DNA of 64,000 bases. Source: Rhodotorula mucilaginosa (Eukaryota > Basidiomycota > Microbotryomycetes > Sporidiobolales > Sporidiobolaceae). Positions 1 to 11,115 of this stretch are shown here, in pieces. The stretch covers positions 682,001 through 746,000 of the forward strand of contig CP137870.1 in the NCBI GenBank assembly GCA_034406715.1, read 5' to 3'. The translations under genes were made by a program, and so were the position numbers. The notes under the pieces are model-generated. The model saw only the letters and a program-made list of their open reading frames with translations, did not search any database and was not told the origin of the DNA. Every line of letters begins with the position of its first letter. Positions within the stretch are counted from its first letter, which is position 1.

Positions 1-265
1 ATCATGTGGGGAGCGCGGGATCGACTCGGCCTCAACTTTGGCGTCCTCACCGCGTGAGTCAACCGCCGCTGCCGCTCCTCGCCTCGCCTTGCCTCCCTTC
101 CCCTCCCCTCTTTGCTGACGTGACTCTGGCTTGTCGCTCCTTCACCGCAGCTGGACGGTCCTCTCGATCTGCTCGTTGAGTCTATTCGAGTTCTTCTTGC
201 GGCGGAAAGACATCAAGCGCGAGCGCAAGGAACGAGCGCACGATGTCGAAGGTCGCGCGGAGTAA
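1..265 (+). CDS. C-terminal end of a membrane protein gene (5' truncated by window)
   Basis: The window opens inside a coding exon. The frame runs to a GTGAGT donor near base 54, an intron ends at a CAG near 150, and the frame resumes to a TAA at 263-265. The roughly 55 visible residues contain one hydrophobic segment (around TAWTVLSICSLSLFEFFL) followed by a very basic tail (RRKDIKRERKERAHD). That is the usual form of a last transmembrane helix with a cytosolic stop-transfer tail. The family cannot be recognised from this fragment, and it could belong to many multi-pass transporters or ER/Golgi membrane proteins. The splice site and the in-frame stop are directly visible; the membrane reading is an inference. 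Confidence 0.55.
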
Positions 266-431
266 GGAGGACGATCTCGCCGCAGATTATCACCCCTAGA
301 GGACCGAGGTCGCTCGTATACAGCTTACCTCTATCTTCATAGCTGCTTGTTGTAAGACCACCGCTCGTTTTACTTGAACGCCCATCTCGAGCAGAGCGAC
401 GTACAGAAAAGCAGAGTTTGCGAATGACCCG

Positions 432-2739
432 TCATTTCCACCATCGCGCCAGCCCCCATGCGCTGCTGCTACTACCTCCAGTACTCTCCGCCAAGCTTTT
501 CATCTCGACGTCCCGTCCGGCAACCACCGGCGCGGCGCCGCCTGAGAGGAGGGCCTCATCATCCCGGACGGCGACGACTCGCTCAAACATCCCCTCCAAC
601 CCGGTCGGTTTCCGCGTATCGGGCGGGACGAACCGCTGTCGCGCAAAGGTGACGTGATTGGTCGAGAAACGCGCCGATGACGAGGGAGAGTCGTTCTGAT
701 TTGCGCGGTGGGTTTCGAAAGTTGACGAGGTGGAGGTGGAGGAGGTGGACACGGGAGGGGGAGGAGGAGTCGGACACCAGTCCATACTCGTTTCGCGAGC
801 GTCATTCACATGCTCCTCGACGTCGTCGTTGACAAGGTCAGTTGCAGCATCGTCGGTCGATCTTGAGGATGCGGCAGCGACACCGAGCGGGGACGGCGAA
901 CTGCGCGTCCAACTTCGCAAGCCGAGCGAGAACGAACCGCGCCGATCCCGCGCGGATTGTTGTGGTTGTTGATTCCTGATCTCCGCATTCTGCATCCTCC
1001 TCGTCGTAACCCCGGTCGGCGTCGGAGTTGTCGGCGGCGAAGGGACGAGCAAACTGCCGTTATGCGATAGGGAGAGGTTCGCCAGCGGTTCGAGAGGATC
1101 GGCAGAGTGGAAGGAGGTGGTGCTGCTGCTGCTGTCTGCCGCGAGCGACGTCGAAGAAGACTTGGCTCCTCGGGCTTGAAGCCGGACGGGAGTGCGCGGC
1201 CGCAGGGTCGGAATCAGCGTCGCGGACAAGAGTGCCTGGTGGCGAGGGTGAAAAAGGAGAAAGTCGTCAGCGGACCTGTGTGAGCATCTTTTCGAGGAGC
1301 AGGGTGGGCTCACCGTCAAAGAGAAGATCAGAACGGTGAGTGCCGTCCATGAATGTCGGGAGGAAGGCGGTTCCGCCCCCTGCTGTCGCCACGAACTGAT
1401 GACCATGTCCAGCCTAGCAAAGTAAGCCATCATCTGGATCGCCTGTTTATCGGCGCGCAATTCGAAAGAGTCAGCACTCGGCCCCTTCCTCCTCCGACCC
1501 GGAACCGGACCCGCAGCGCCCAAACGGACTCACGAGGTAGAGCCCTCGATACCGCACGATAGGATCTCGTCCTCGAGCTCGTTCGAGCCTCGCGGCGTTC
1601 CAGGTCGGGTCCCAGAAGGACCAGAAGAGGGAGAGGAGCGCGAGGAGGAAGACGAGGAGGAGGTGCCGTGCGCCGACTGGCAGTGGAGGACCGATTTTGC
1701 GTTCGATGAAAGCGCGCAGGGGTTGAGGCGGTCCGAAGTAGTCTGTGTGTAGTGCCACAGAGAGTTAGATGCAAGTAAAGATGCATGAATTGTCAGGTGT
1801 AGAGCTCCGGAGAACTGGCGGGAACGCGCACCTGAGCAAGCGGCAGCGATGGCGGTGACGTGCGTACTGGCCCATGCGACTCCCCTCAACCGCCACACAG
1901 CCCCCTGCACGACCCAGTTCCTCCCTTCCCTCCTCCGTGCCTCGTCACTCCTCTTCTCCTCCTCCTCCCTCCTCCTCTCAGTTTCGCGCAACCGCCACCC
2001 CAACGCCTGCGCCTTGACGCGGTAGTCTCGCTCGCGGATGGTGGATTCGACTGCGGGAGCGCACTCTGCACAAACGAGCGGGTAGCGGAGGTCGAGCGAG
2101 CGGCGGTATTCGTCCAGAGGTGGGTAGGGGTCGATCTCGCTCTCGTGGTTGGGTCGGGCGGAGGAGTCGTCCGAGGAGGGGGAGGATTCGTCGAGCGGAT
2201 AGGACGCGAGGAGATGGAGCTGGAGGGCTTGATTCGATAGGCAATTTCGGCAGAACGGAGTTGAGCGCGTCGTCGTCGTCGTTGATGACGGGAACAGAGT
2301 CGGAAAGCGATCTCGCGCAGCGGTGCCTGCCCATCCACCATCCGGAGGTTGACTTGTCAGGTGAGCGGACCAGCGGCGGGACCACGCGTGCAGGTCTATA
2401 CCCACCTCTGAGTTTGAACGAATCGTTGTTCAAGGCCGGATCGTGGTGTGCTGCCTCGTCCGACAGGATTTCGCCCGTCTGCGTGCGGTTGTGTCGTCAG
2501 TTCCCTCGGGCCAAAAGGACAAGACGTGGGCGACGGACCTGAGGGTCCTTCCTCGTGATCTGACCGCATACGCTGCACCAAAAGTCGCCGCGTGAGCCGA
2601 TTGCAGCGAGTGCAGCGTCGTCATGATGCAGTTGGCGGTGTTTGCCCTTTGGCGTCGATGCGGGCGGGAGGAGGGTGAGGTGCGAGTTGCAGTAGAAGCA
2701 GGTGACTCTGTTGGCGGATCCGGACCACAGCCACGCCAT
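432..2739 (-). CDS. IMA1: Ima1/Samp1 (TMEM201) family inner nuclear membrane protein
   Basis: The N-terminus has the Ima1 zinc-binding module: CFYC at residues 13-16, CSVC about 40 residues later, then GEILSDE, a third cysteine pair in FCRNCLSNQ, and a CAEC element. A membrane region follows (around RHLLLVFLLALLSLFWSFW and HSWTALTVLIFSLT), and the C-terminus has the family-typical PTGLEGMFERV. Exons read by eye are 2739-2539, 2478-2406, 2326-1832, 1742-1534, 1442-1314 and 1235-432, about 636 codons with an intact frame. The 78-nt intron at 1236-1313 is a multiple of three and has no stop, so retention would still give a protein. Family members sit in the inner nuclear membrane and link heterochromatin or LINC complexes to the envelope. 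The gene starts 203 bp from the divergent gene at 2943. Confidence 0.82.
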
Positions 2740-2942
2740 TCCAACGAGGTCCGTCCATGCAGTCGTCGACGAGGGAAAGAGTCAAGTGAGACAGCGAGGA
2801 GCCCTCCTTCTCATCAGCCATACGCATGCTCGGCAGGTCGAGTACGCGACCCGCCAGACACCTTTGTCTATTCACAAGCATCTACCTCCCCGTCCGGCCT
2901 CACTCGACCCGCGTCTCCGCCGCCGCCGCTGCGTCGCTCAAC

Positions 2943-3386
2943 ATGACCTCCTCATCTCCCTCGACCATGCACGAAGCGCTCGCTCGCATCCAGTCGCTCG
3001 AACGCCAACTCGCGTGCGCTGAGACCCTCCTCACAAAGTACGCCGCGCGCAACTTGTCGGATGAACTCGTCCACGCCGGACTCGGTCCACTCACTTTGCC
3101 GCCCCCGAAGGCGATGGGCGCCCCACCTAATCTGCAAGGCGCGGTGGATGGCAATGTGAACGAACACGGCTCCTCGGCGGGCAAAGAACCGGAAGCGTCC
3201 ACCACCACGACAGCCGCTGCCCTCGATCTCGGTCCGCTCATCCTCCGCGCGCTCGAAATCCGCAAACAAGTCCACGCCGGCTCGCTCACCGACGAGCGAG
3301 CCGTCACCGAACTCGACGAGATGATCGAACAGCACTCGTTGTCGGAGGAACAGGCGTCAACGCTCCGGGCTTGGGCGGGACAGTGA
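2943..3386 (+). CDS. Small hypothetical coiled-coil protein
   Basis: An ATG at 2943 opens a 147-codon frame to a TGA at 3384-3386. The first 50 residues look like a short coiled coil (EALARIQSLERQLACAETLL). A Thr/Ala-rich linker follows, then a charged helical segment rich in Glu/Asp (TDERAVTELDEMIEQHSLSE). I do not recognise the family. An alternative gene model exists: the TGA lies inside a good donor (CA|GTGAGC at 3383), and splicing to the CAG at 3461-3463 keeps the frame, moving the stop to about 3818 with a Ser/Arg-rich tail. The composition of that tail looks less like a conserved domain. The gene is divergent from IMA1 across 203 bp. Confidence 0.5.
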   Translation: MTSSSPSTMHEALARIQSLERQLACAETLLTKYAARNLSDELVHAGLGPLTLPPPKAMGAPPNLQGAVDGNVNEHGSSAGKEPEASTTTTAAALDLGPLILRALEIRKQVHAGSLTDERAVTELDEMIEQHSLSEEQASTLRAWAGQ

Positions 3387-3759
3387 GCGAGGAGAGCGGG
3401 CGGGCTGCTTGCAAGACGCGACGATTTCTGAGGGTACACTCTAACCTTGTTGCTCGCTTTCAGTGTGCCTCTTGCTGATCCACCGCCTAGTCTCTTTAAT
3501 GCAGCGCTCACTAGAGCTGCAGTCCGCCGGTCCTTCCCCGACCCTCGCAGCAGCCGCACCCCGTCCGCGCGCTCGTTCGTTTCTCCGTCGCCGGAAGCGA
3601 TCCGGACCCCGTCCTGTCTCGACGGAGGGGGAAATTCTTGTCCAGCTCGACTCGCGTCGTTCCGAGTTCCCGAAAGCGATAGTGGCACGCGCTCTCTCGA
3701 ACCGCTTTCGTTCGTCCAGGTCGGAAACTCGGGTCGAACCTCGTGCACGCGCGCGCGTT

Positions 3760-3901
3760 CGCGATCGACAGGTCGTCTCTCGCACGGATGCATGTACACG
3801 GATGTATGTAGAGATTAGGACAATCCGATCACGCGATCGACAGGTCGTCTCTCGCACGGATGCATGTACACGGATGTATGTAGAGATTAGGACAATCCGA
3901 T
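3760..3901. repeat. 72-bp tandem duplication (two near-perfect copies)
   Basis: The 70 bases at 3760-3829 recur at 3832-3901 with no difference visible by eye, giving a 72-base period. Each copy contains CGATCGACAGG, GGATGCATGTACACGG and GATTAGGACAATCCGAT. It lies in the gap downstream of the small gene at 2943 and upstream of the casein kinase promoter. The period is a multiple of three, so copy-number change would not disturb an overlapping frame. The lack of divergence suggests a recent duplication. Confidence 0.95.
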
Positions 3902-4803
3902 GATGCGAACAAGGTAGCGGAGCTGGGTGTGGATCTACCCGCGAGGTTTTTTCCTGAACCAGCTGTTTTGCCCCCTCCTCTCGACCACGGGAATTATTTT
4001 CTGCGTGCATTCGAAAAGTCTAGTCTAGCCTCCTCCAGTCAACTGGAAGGCTTCAGAGAGAATTGAAAGCATGAGAAAAAAGGCCTAGATTCGCCTCGCC
4101 GACGAACGCGCGGAAGATCGCGCGGCGTCTGCTCTCTCGACTCTTGTCTGCACGCACTCTGCTCAGGCACTTGGAGGGACGCAGGCAACGTGTACATCTG
4201 AGCGTGAGTCCCACTCCCCCCACTCTCCTGTGCAGGGCCTCGTTGCCCCTCGGCCGTGAGGCTCGTCTCGCGTCGCACTCGGCTCGCCTCGCCTCGTCAC
4301 CCACGCTCCTCCTCGCCGGCGTCCGTCCACCCCTTGCAGGTCACGCGGGAGGCCAGACTAGGCGGACAGAGGCTCTCTGGCCACCGTGGTTGTCACTCGG
4401 GGCGCCCACGCTTCCTCAGAGCGGGGCAGGAGGGGGAGGAGGGCCGTGGCGCCATCGAAAGAAGCGGCGAACCTTCCGCGGCGCCGGCTGGTGACTCGTG
4501 CGAGACGCGAGCTGCTATGCAGTGACAAGCAGTCAAACGGTCCTCTCTGCGCGGCTCGCGAGACACACCCTCTCGCCGCGGCGGTGACCAGCGGGGTCAT
4601 CTCGCACGTCCGCCTCCCTCCGGACGGACGGACGGCTATCGGTCCCAGCTATATCAACCCCACCCGGACAGGAAAACGAGCACACATACTGATCTGCACG
4701 TCTCCACTCAGCCAGCACTCGAACTTTGTGTGACCGCGTTTCTCCCCTCCTCTTTTTCCCTCTGATCTCTCGGCCCCCTCCCTCTCGTCTCTCCACCGCC
4801 ACC
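3902..4803 (+). promoter_or_regulatory. 5' region of the casein kinase gene
   Basis: No gene was seen here. The stretch ends with a long C/T-rich tract from about 4738 to 4800 and a strong start context (GCCACC before ATG 4804). A TATA-like CTATATCAA lies near 4649-4657, and a short GGAC repeat lies just before it at about 4620. These are reasonable core-promoter and 5' UTR signals, but transcript ends cannot be read from sequence. Confidence 0.45.
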
Positions 4804-6390
4804 ATGGATCTTCGGTGCGTCTTTCAGGCAGTTCTCTCTACACATTCCCGTCAAGTCTTGGGTTCCATAGCTTGGTGGGTGGGATATACTGACGCGGATC
4901 GTTTCTCTCTCGCGCGCAGCGTCGGTGGCAAGTACCGCATCGGCAAGAAGATTGGTTCCGGATCCGTGAGTCTCGCCAACCTGTACCTCAGCCCCGTCTA
5001 TACGAAGAGAAACTGACTCGTCTCTCCGTCGCAGTTCGGTGCGCCATACTCTAGGAAAGATTCCGGGAGCGAGGGACCGACTCGGTGCTGACTCACGATC
5101 CCCCCCCTGCCAGGCGACATCTACCTCGGCGTCAACATCATCTCGGGCGAGGAAGTCGCCATCAAGCTCGAATCCGTCAAGGCCAAGCACCCGCAACTCG
5201 AGTACGAGGCCAAGGTCTACAAGACCCTCGCCGGCGGCGTCGGCGTCCCGTTCGTGCGCTGGTTCGGCGTCGAATGCGACTACAACGCCATGGTTCTCGA
5301 CTTGCTCGGGCCTTCGCTCGAGGACTTGTTCAACTTTTGCAACCGCAAGTTCTCGCTCAAGACGACTCTGCTCCTCGCCGACCAGCTCGTGAGTCGTCGC
5401 CCCTTCTCAACGACATTTGAGCTGCAAGGTATTGACCCCCCCACCGCACCGCAGATCTCTCGCATCGAGTACATCCACTCGCGCAACTTTATCCACCGCG
5501 ACATCAAGCCCGACAACTTTTTGATGGGGATCGGCAAGCGCGGGAACCAGGTCAACGTGATCGACTTTGGGCTCGCGAAAAAGTACCGCGACCCCAAGAC
5601 GCACCTCCACATCCCGTACCGCGAGAACAAGAACTTGACCGGGACCGCGCGGTACACCTCGATCAACACGCACCTCGGCGTCGAGCAGTCGCGCCGCGAC
5701 GACATGGAGTCGCTCGGGTACGTCCTCATGTACTTTTTGCGCGGGTCGCTCCCGTGGCAAGGGCTCAAGGCGGCGACCAAGAAGCAAAAGTACGACCGCA
5801 TCATGGAGAAGAAGATGACGACCCCGACCGAGTACCTGTGCCGCGGCTTCCCGAACGAGTTTGCCATCTACCTCAACTACTGCCGCTCGCTCCGCTTTGA
5901 CGACAAGCCCGACTACTCGTACCTCCGCAAACTCTTCCGCGACTTGTTCGTCCGCGAAGGGTTCCAGTACGACTATGTCTTTGACTGGTCCGTCCAGCAG
6001 CGCGTCGACGACGTTCAGAAGGAGATGCGCCAGCAGCAGCAGGGGCAGGGGCAGCTCGACCCGGCTCAGCAGCAAAAGTCGGCAGCCCTCCAGCAGCAGC
6101 AGCCGGGAATGGCCGGCCAGCAGCAGCAGCAGCAGCCGTACCCTGGCATGTCGTCGCAAGGTGCAGTCCCCTCGTCGGGAGCTGCCGGCGTCGCCTCGCA
6201 GCAGCAGCAGCAGCCGAAGCGTCGCGTCCTCCAACCGGGAGAGAGCCTCGACCCCTCGTCCGTCCAGCAGCAGCAGGCGGGAGGTGCGGCGGCGGCGCCC
6301 GTCCCGAGCGGCGATCAGCGCATGCTCCGCTCGCAGACCCGCAACGCTCAGCAGGACGCGCGTGGTCGCGCCAACGGCGAGTGGTACTAG
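4804..6390 (+). CDS. Casein kinase 1, delta/epsilon (Hrr25/Hhp1) type
   Basis: This is a Ser/Thr kinase of the CK1 family, a 423-codon product. Exons are 4804-4814, 4920-4965, 5035-5038, 5114-5388 and 5455-6390, and their lengths sum to an intact frame. Visible motifs are the glycine loop [31 protein letters not shown] and the CK1-specific [11 protein letters not shown] and [10 protein letters not shown]. The C-terminal third is Gln-rich and disordered and ends in GEWY, without the Cys-Cys palmitoylation end of membrane Yck kinases. It is therefore probably the soluble Hrr25/Hhp-like form, with known family roles in ribosome maturation, vesicle traffic, DNA repair and meiosis. The first three exons are only 11, 46 and 4 nt. 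Confidence 0.95.
5035..5038 (+). other. 4-nt microexon (TTCG) in the kinase glycine loop
   Basis: Exon 2 ends GGATCC|GTGAGT at 4965 and exon 4 starts after a CAG at 5111-5113 with GCGAC. Joining those two directly would lose the conserved Phe-Gly of GSGSFGD and break the frame. Between them, a CAG at 5032-5034 is followed by TTCG and then GTGCGC. Including TTCG restores Ser-Phe-Gly-Asp and the frame. The flanking introns are 69 and 75 nt, normal for this genome. The inference rests on the near-invariant CK1 motif. Confidence 0.8.
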
Positions 6391-7909
6391 ATGAAGAGAG
6401 AGAGCGCACGCACGCACGCGGACCCCACCTCATCGTCTACGACCCGATTCCATTCACGGAGGAGGGAGATCGGTTCATCTCTCTCTCCTCCGTCCTTTCG
6501 AATGCGGATTCCGGCTTTTTCTCTCTCTCTCTCTTTGGCACCTCGTCGTCGGCTTCCGGCGCGCGTGAACTTTTCCCTGGCGACTCTTTCCGACTCCCTT
6601 CCCCCCTCCCCGTCCTCCCCTTCCGCCGTCTCCGACGCTCGACTCGACTTCGATCTGTAACACCCACCACTGCCGCCGTTCCGGCCCTCGTCTACTTCCG
6701 GCCCCGCGCTCTCAATTTTTTCCTGCGCTGCGGTGCGGAGGACGAGGTACGCTTGTTCAGACTGTCGTCGTCGTCGTCGTCAGTCCAGTGCGTCGTTCCA
6801 AGGTCGTTCAGGAGGAGGAGGCAGCAGTCGAGCCGAACGAAACGTCGGGCGCGTCGCGTCAAGCCGTCGTCGCTCGTCTTTGGAATCTTCGGCCGTGCCT
6901 CGAACAGTTGTCCGCCTCTCGCTCGACCTTCCATCGTCTGTCCCCGTATCGTTTCATCGAGCGCTTCGTCCACCTGTTTCCGGATTACGACTCGTCACGC
7001 TTGCGCGGTCCCACTTCCTCGCCACCAGTCCATCTTTTTTTCGACTGCGTCGTTAGGGGGGAGGACTCCTGCAGAAGCGACGACCTCGTCGAACGGACGG
7101 AATGAATCGAAAGGTCCGAGCCACGGCGTTCCGACCATTTCTCGACTTGGCCCGCTTCGTGTTCCCTTCTCCTCGCCACTCCCCCCGCCACACCTTCTCA
7201 CTCGCCACGGTTTCGACGTCCCCGCACTCGTAGCGGCTCGTCGGCCGCATTTTGTTGGCGTAGATTGCGTCCATTTTTTCAGGACTCCGATCCGACTTTT
7301 CGCCCTCCCCCCCCCCCTCCCCTCTTGTCGACTCCGACATGCGTCTCGACCGCGCGTCGACTCGCCCCGCCATCTCAGTTCAGCCCCCAATCCCCCTTAC
7401 CGCATCCCGGACGCATCCGAGCCTGTCGACGATCCCGCATCGTCGCTGCCTCGACCGTGGTCCCTCGCCGCCTCGCCCCGCCCCGCCTCACGGCCCGCCC
7501 GCTCGTCAAGCCTGATTTTTCACTTTTGTGGCTTGGCGCGTGCGTGTCTGATGGTCGCCCAGGACCGAGCACGGAGCCGAGGAGCACGGATCACACCTCT
7601 GTACGGATCTACGTCTCGCGCCGGTTATCCTCCCCCATCACGCCCTTTTCACGTCCCCTCCCCTTGATCCCCCTCCACCAATTTGACGAGAACCGGTCCG
7701 AGCCTGAGCAGAGCTCTTTTTGTCGTAGCTCTACTCTGTCGTTTTCCGTGGTTCTCTCCAGCTCGTTCCTGCTTTGCGTCTGCTCTCTCTCCCCCCTTCC
7801 TCAGCTAGTCTCGCCTGTTTTTTTGCGATACATCATTCACCCCTTTCGTTTGTTTTCCGGAAGGAAAGGTCTAAGAGAAGTTCGGCATGCAGAGAAGAGG
7901 AGAACGAGG
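6391..7909. other. Long pyrimidine-rich convergent intergenic region
   Basis: About 1.5 kb lies between the stops of the convergent kinase gene (+) and the gene at 7910 (-). The top strand is strongly C/T-rich with many CTCTCT and TCGTCG runs. It stays open for hundreds of codons because stop codons are purine-rich, but the translations are low-complexity Ser/Arg/Pro with no domain. I see no supported gene. It may be long 3' UTRs or a non-coding transcript. Confidence 0.5.
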
Positions 7910-10900
7910 CTACCAAAGAGTATTGTCGCGCGGCACTTCCATCGCGAAGGATGGTTTGACGGGGAGGCCGAGGAGGCCGGGTGAAACCAATGGCTGTCGT
8001 GTCGCGCCATTCGAGTGTGACCGCGCAGGTCCCATCCTGGCAGAAACGGGAGCAGCCGGAGCAGAGACCGCGTCGCCATACGAGCCATGGCGAGTCAGGC
8101 CATTCGGGACGACGCGTGATGCCGCCGCAGCTTCCTGCTGCTTGACCGTGTTCGCTGCGGGCACCGCGACGCTCCGCCCTGACGAGGAGATCCGAGACTG
8201 CTTCGGTCCAGCCGCGGTCGGGTGCTGAGCAGCTTCGGTAGAGCCTCCTGACTCATTGCTGGTGGCGAAGGACGCCGGAAGGGAGGGATCGCCATGCTGA
8301 GCAGGATGCGTGGAGAAGTCGGCGGCAAGGTCACGCTGAGATTCAGCTGCCTTGTGAGTCGGGCCGGTCACGTCGGGTACATGCTGAGAGATGACGACAG
8401 CTTGCTGCGTTTGGCCGTCGCTTGAAATTTCGGCGGAGCCTTCCACGCGCTCGTCGACGCCATCCTGCAGCGGAGCGGACGCGATCGGCACCTTCGAGCC
8501 GGTCTCGGCGACGGGTTCCGCGGCCGGATCCGCCGCGGTTGGAGACATGCTGCTGCTGCTGCTGAGGGCTTCGGCCACGGAAGCCGTAAAGTCTTCGAGT
8601 TCGTCCTCGAAATCCATGAGTTCCATGGCCGTCACACGCCGAAGTCGGGAAGTTGCAGCTTGCTGCTCGGCCACGTGAACGAGAGTGGCGTCGCCGACAT
8701 GAGGAGGGCTGCCCGTAGGCGAGACCGGCGTTCGAATTGCGCTGGCAAAAGAAGAAGGAAGCGGCGTCGAAGGGGCAGTCGTGTCGCGCGGTTCTGTAGC
8801 TTCCACCACGCGGGTCGTGGAGGTGTTAGCCGAGCCGAGAATGTTGATCCGGACCGCAGCCGCAAGCTCTTCGGCTCGACGCAGTTCCTCGACGCTCGGC
8901 TTCGTCTCAGCGTCTTCTTCCTCCATGACCGACGGAAATGCCGGGTCCTCGGCCGCGAGGCTGCCAGATCGAGCTGGTCCGTCGCCGAGACGCGCAGCGA
9001 GCGGCTCGCTCGGCGCGTGGCTAGGCCGACGAGCGGCGGCGAGCGCGACCTGAGGAGGAACAAGAGCGGCGGGAGGCTGGTCTTTGCCAGCCTGGATGTA
9101 CTCGAACGGGAACCACCCGAGCTGGACCGAATCCGGAACCGCGTCTGGACCGAACCCGAGCTCGCCGACGGTCGGTCGGTGCGGCGCGGTGTCTGCGAGT
9201 CGGAACCCGTGACGGCGGCGCCACGCGGGGGAGAAATGCCCAAACTGCCATCCAAAGTCGACAATGTCGTTGGGCAAAAGCGACCTGATCGCGAGACCGT
9301 TCTTCTTCCAGTAGCGCGAGGCGGCACTCTTCACCCACTCCCCGAAAGCACGTCGTTCCGATCCGCTCGAAAAGCAGAGGTAGACCTGCCTCTGCCGAAC
9401 CATGTAGCCGTCGGCGTGGAAACGGTGGATCCAGGCGTCATCGCAAGTATGCTCGATCTGAAGGTCGCGCGGACTCTTCTGGTGCAGGAGGACTGCAGGG
9501 AAGGTCGGTGCGAGCAACTCGGCGGGGACCAAGTCTTCGGCTCGGACAGTTTGCTCGACGCCTCTCCTAGCTTCGGTCGCCAAGCTTGCGGAACGAGGCC
9601 ATGCAGGCTGTGGAGGGCGTCAGACGGTCAATTCTCCCGGGGTGAGTAAGTCAAGCAAGACACACCTCGACACTGTAGCGAGGCTTTTTCACTTCCGGCA
9701 AGCGATCTCCTGCGGCGATGCTCTCCTCGCCAAAGTAAGAGCGCTTGACGGGAGTTGCCTTGCTGCCGGACGCAACGCGGTCGGCATGGTACTGCCACAA
9801 GCCGAGGCGTTCGTCCGGTCGCACGTCCATCCATCGCCAATGCGCCATCGACGAGCTCGGCAACGCTCGCGCCGGCAGACCCGTCGAGCCCGGTCCGATC
9901 TGCAACTCTGCAAAGAAATTCTGAGCGGCGGCAGCCACTTTGGCCGACCGGAAAGCCAGGTGAGCAGTGCGGGTATGCGACGTGAAGGTCGGCGCCGAGA
10001 CGGTCGCGCATACGAACTGCAGGTGGGCGGGAAGGAGGGCAGCGAGTGCCATGACGTTGCCCACGCGTGCGTCGGGCAAGTCGTCGACCTGCACCACGTG
10101 CAGCTGGGAGACGATCACAGACGGGAGCGACTCGTCGAGGTCGCGCGTCAACGGATGCCCGACGGGCAGCTGGGTCGACCACCGCTCGCCGCGCTCGTAG
10201 GCGGCAGCGCGTCGCCTCCAGAAAGCGCGCTCGATCCGAATCCACAGTCGGTCAGACTCGGCGGTCCAGCCGGTCGCTTCGATGTCGTCGCGGAATTGCA
10301 AGAGCAAGAGTTGGTACGTAGGCAGCGAGTCGAGGTCGTCGAGACGGGGGTCAAAGTCGAGGTCTGCGAGGTGGAACAGAGAGGGCGGCAGCGGCGAAGG
10401 AAGCGGGATCGACAAGTCCGCCGTGGCCGTGGGAGAGGGAGGCGGCGGCGGAGAAACGCGGAGAGGTGCGGCAAACGGTGTGTCTGTCAGTCGGTACTGT
10501 TTGGTCACAGGGTCATGTTCGTGGTCAGCGGGACTTGCGCAAGAAGAAACGGACATGCGCAGACATCGAGAGAAGCCGCACAGGTTCGGTAAGCCGGAGC
10601 CAGTCCCGCCCGGCGGTGCCGCCCTTGCCGGTTTCAATGATGCCGAGCTTTACTGCAGCAGCTTGCAGGTCCTTGAACGACTTGATGTGGGGGTCTCGCG
10701 TGTAAACCTGCGGGTCCCTGTTCCTCAACCCGGAACCGATGTGAGACGCGAGCGGGCCCGGTTCGGATCCACCGAACGGGTGCGCCTTCATCATGGGGCG
10801 GATGCTTTGGGTGAGAGCGCGGAGCTGCACAGGGACCGGCGGCAGCGCAGTGCTCTTGGCGGGAGAAGGAGGTGGCGGCAGCCGTGCGCGCGATGGAGCG

Positions 10901-11115
10901 ACCGGCCGTTCTCCCTCGAGCAGTTCGCCGGCGTCGAGTGCGGCGCGTCTCCTGCGACGCCATACGCGTCGCGCTTCCCTGACCGTGGTGCCGAACGCCT
11001 TGTCGTCGTTGTCGAGGTGGAATTGGATGAGCGCGAGTTCGAGCGACGAGAGCCGGTCGAGATGCGACAGCGGGAACGATAGCGAGTGCAGGTGTGCTTG
11101 CGCTGCCGAGGCCAT
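7910..11115 (-). CDS. Unrecognised 1,020-residue protein
   Basis: Three exons fit well: 11115-10582, 10496-9666 and 9607-7910, with introns of 85 and 58 nt, both in phase 0, giving 1,020 residues. The N-terminal half is Arg/Leu-rich and looks folded, with a basic helix (RRVWRRRRRAALDAG) and a later segment TAHLAFRSAKVAAAAQNFF reminiscent of an RRM- or PH-like strand-helix. The middle has several Trp-containing segments (SAASRYWKKNGLA, LGWFPFEYIQ). The last third is Ser/Ala/Glu-rich and probably disordered. I cannot assign a family, and the RRM/PH resemblance is weak. Long frames, good splice sites and continuity across introns support a real gene. Confidence 0.65.

Noticed and set aside
3441-4010. 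Minus-strand frame through the tandem duplication
   Set aside because: The open frame arises because the repeat period is a multiple of three; the product is Arg/Ser-rich with no domain.
6381-7667. Plus-strand open frame of 428 codons after the kinase
   Set aside because: It overlaps the kinase stop, is low-complexity Ser/Arg/Pro, and stays open because the strand is pyrimidine-rich, so stops are rare. No splice or domain support.
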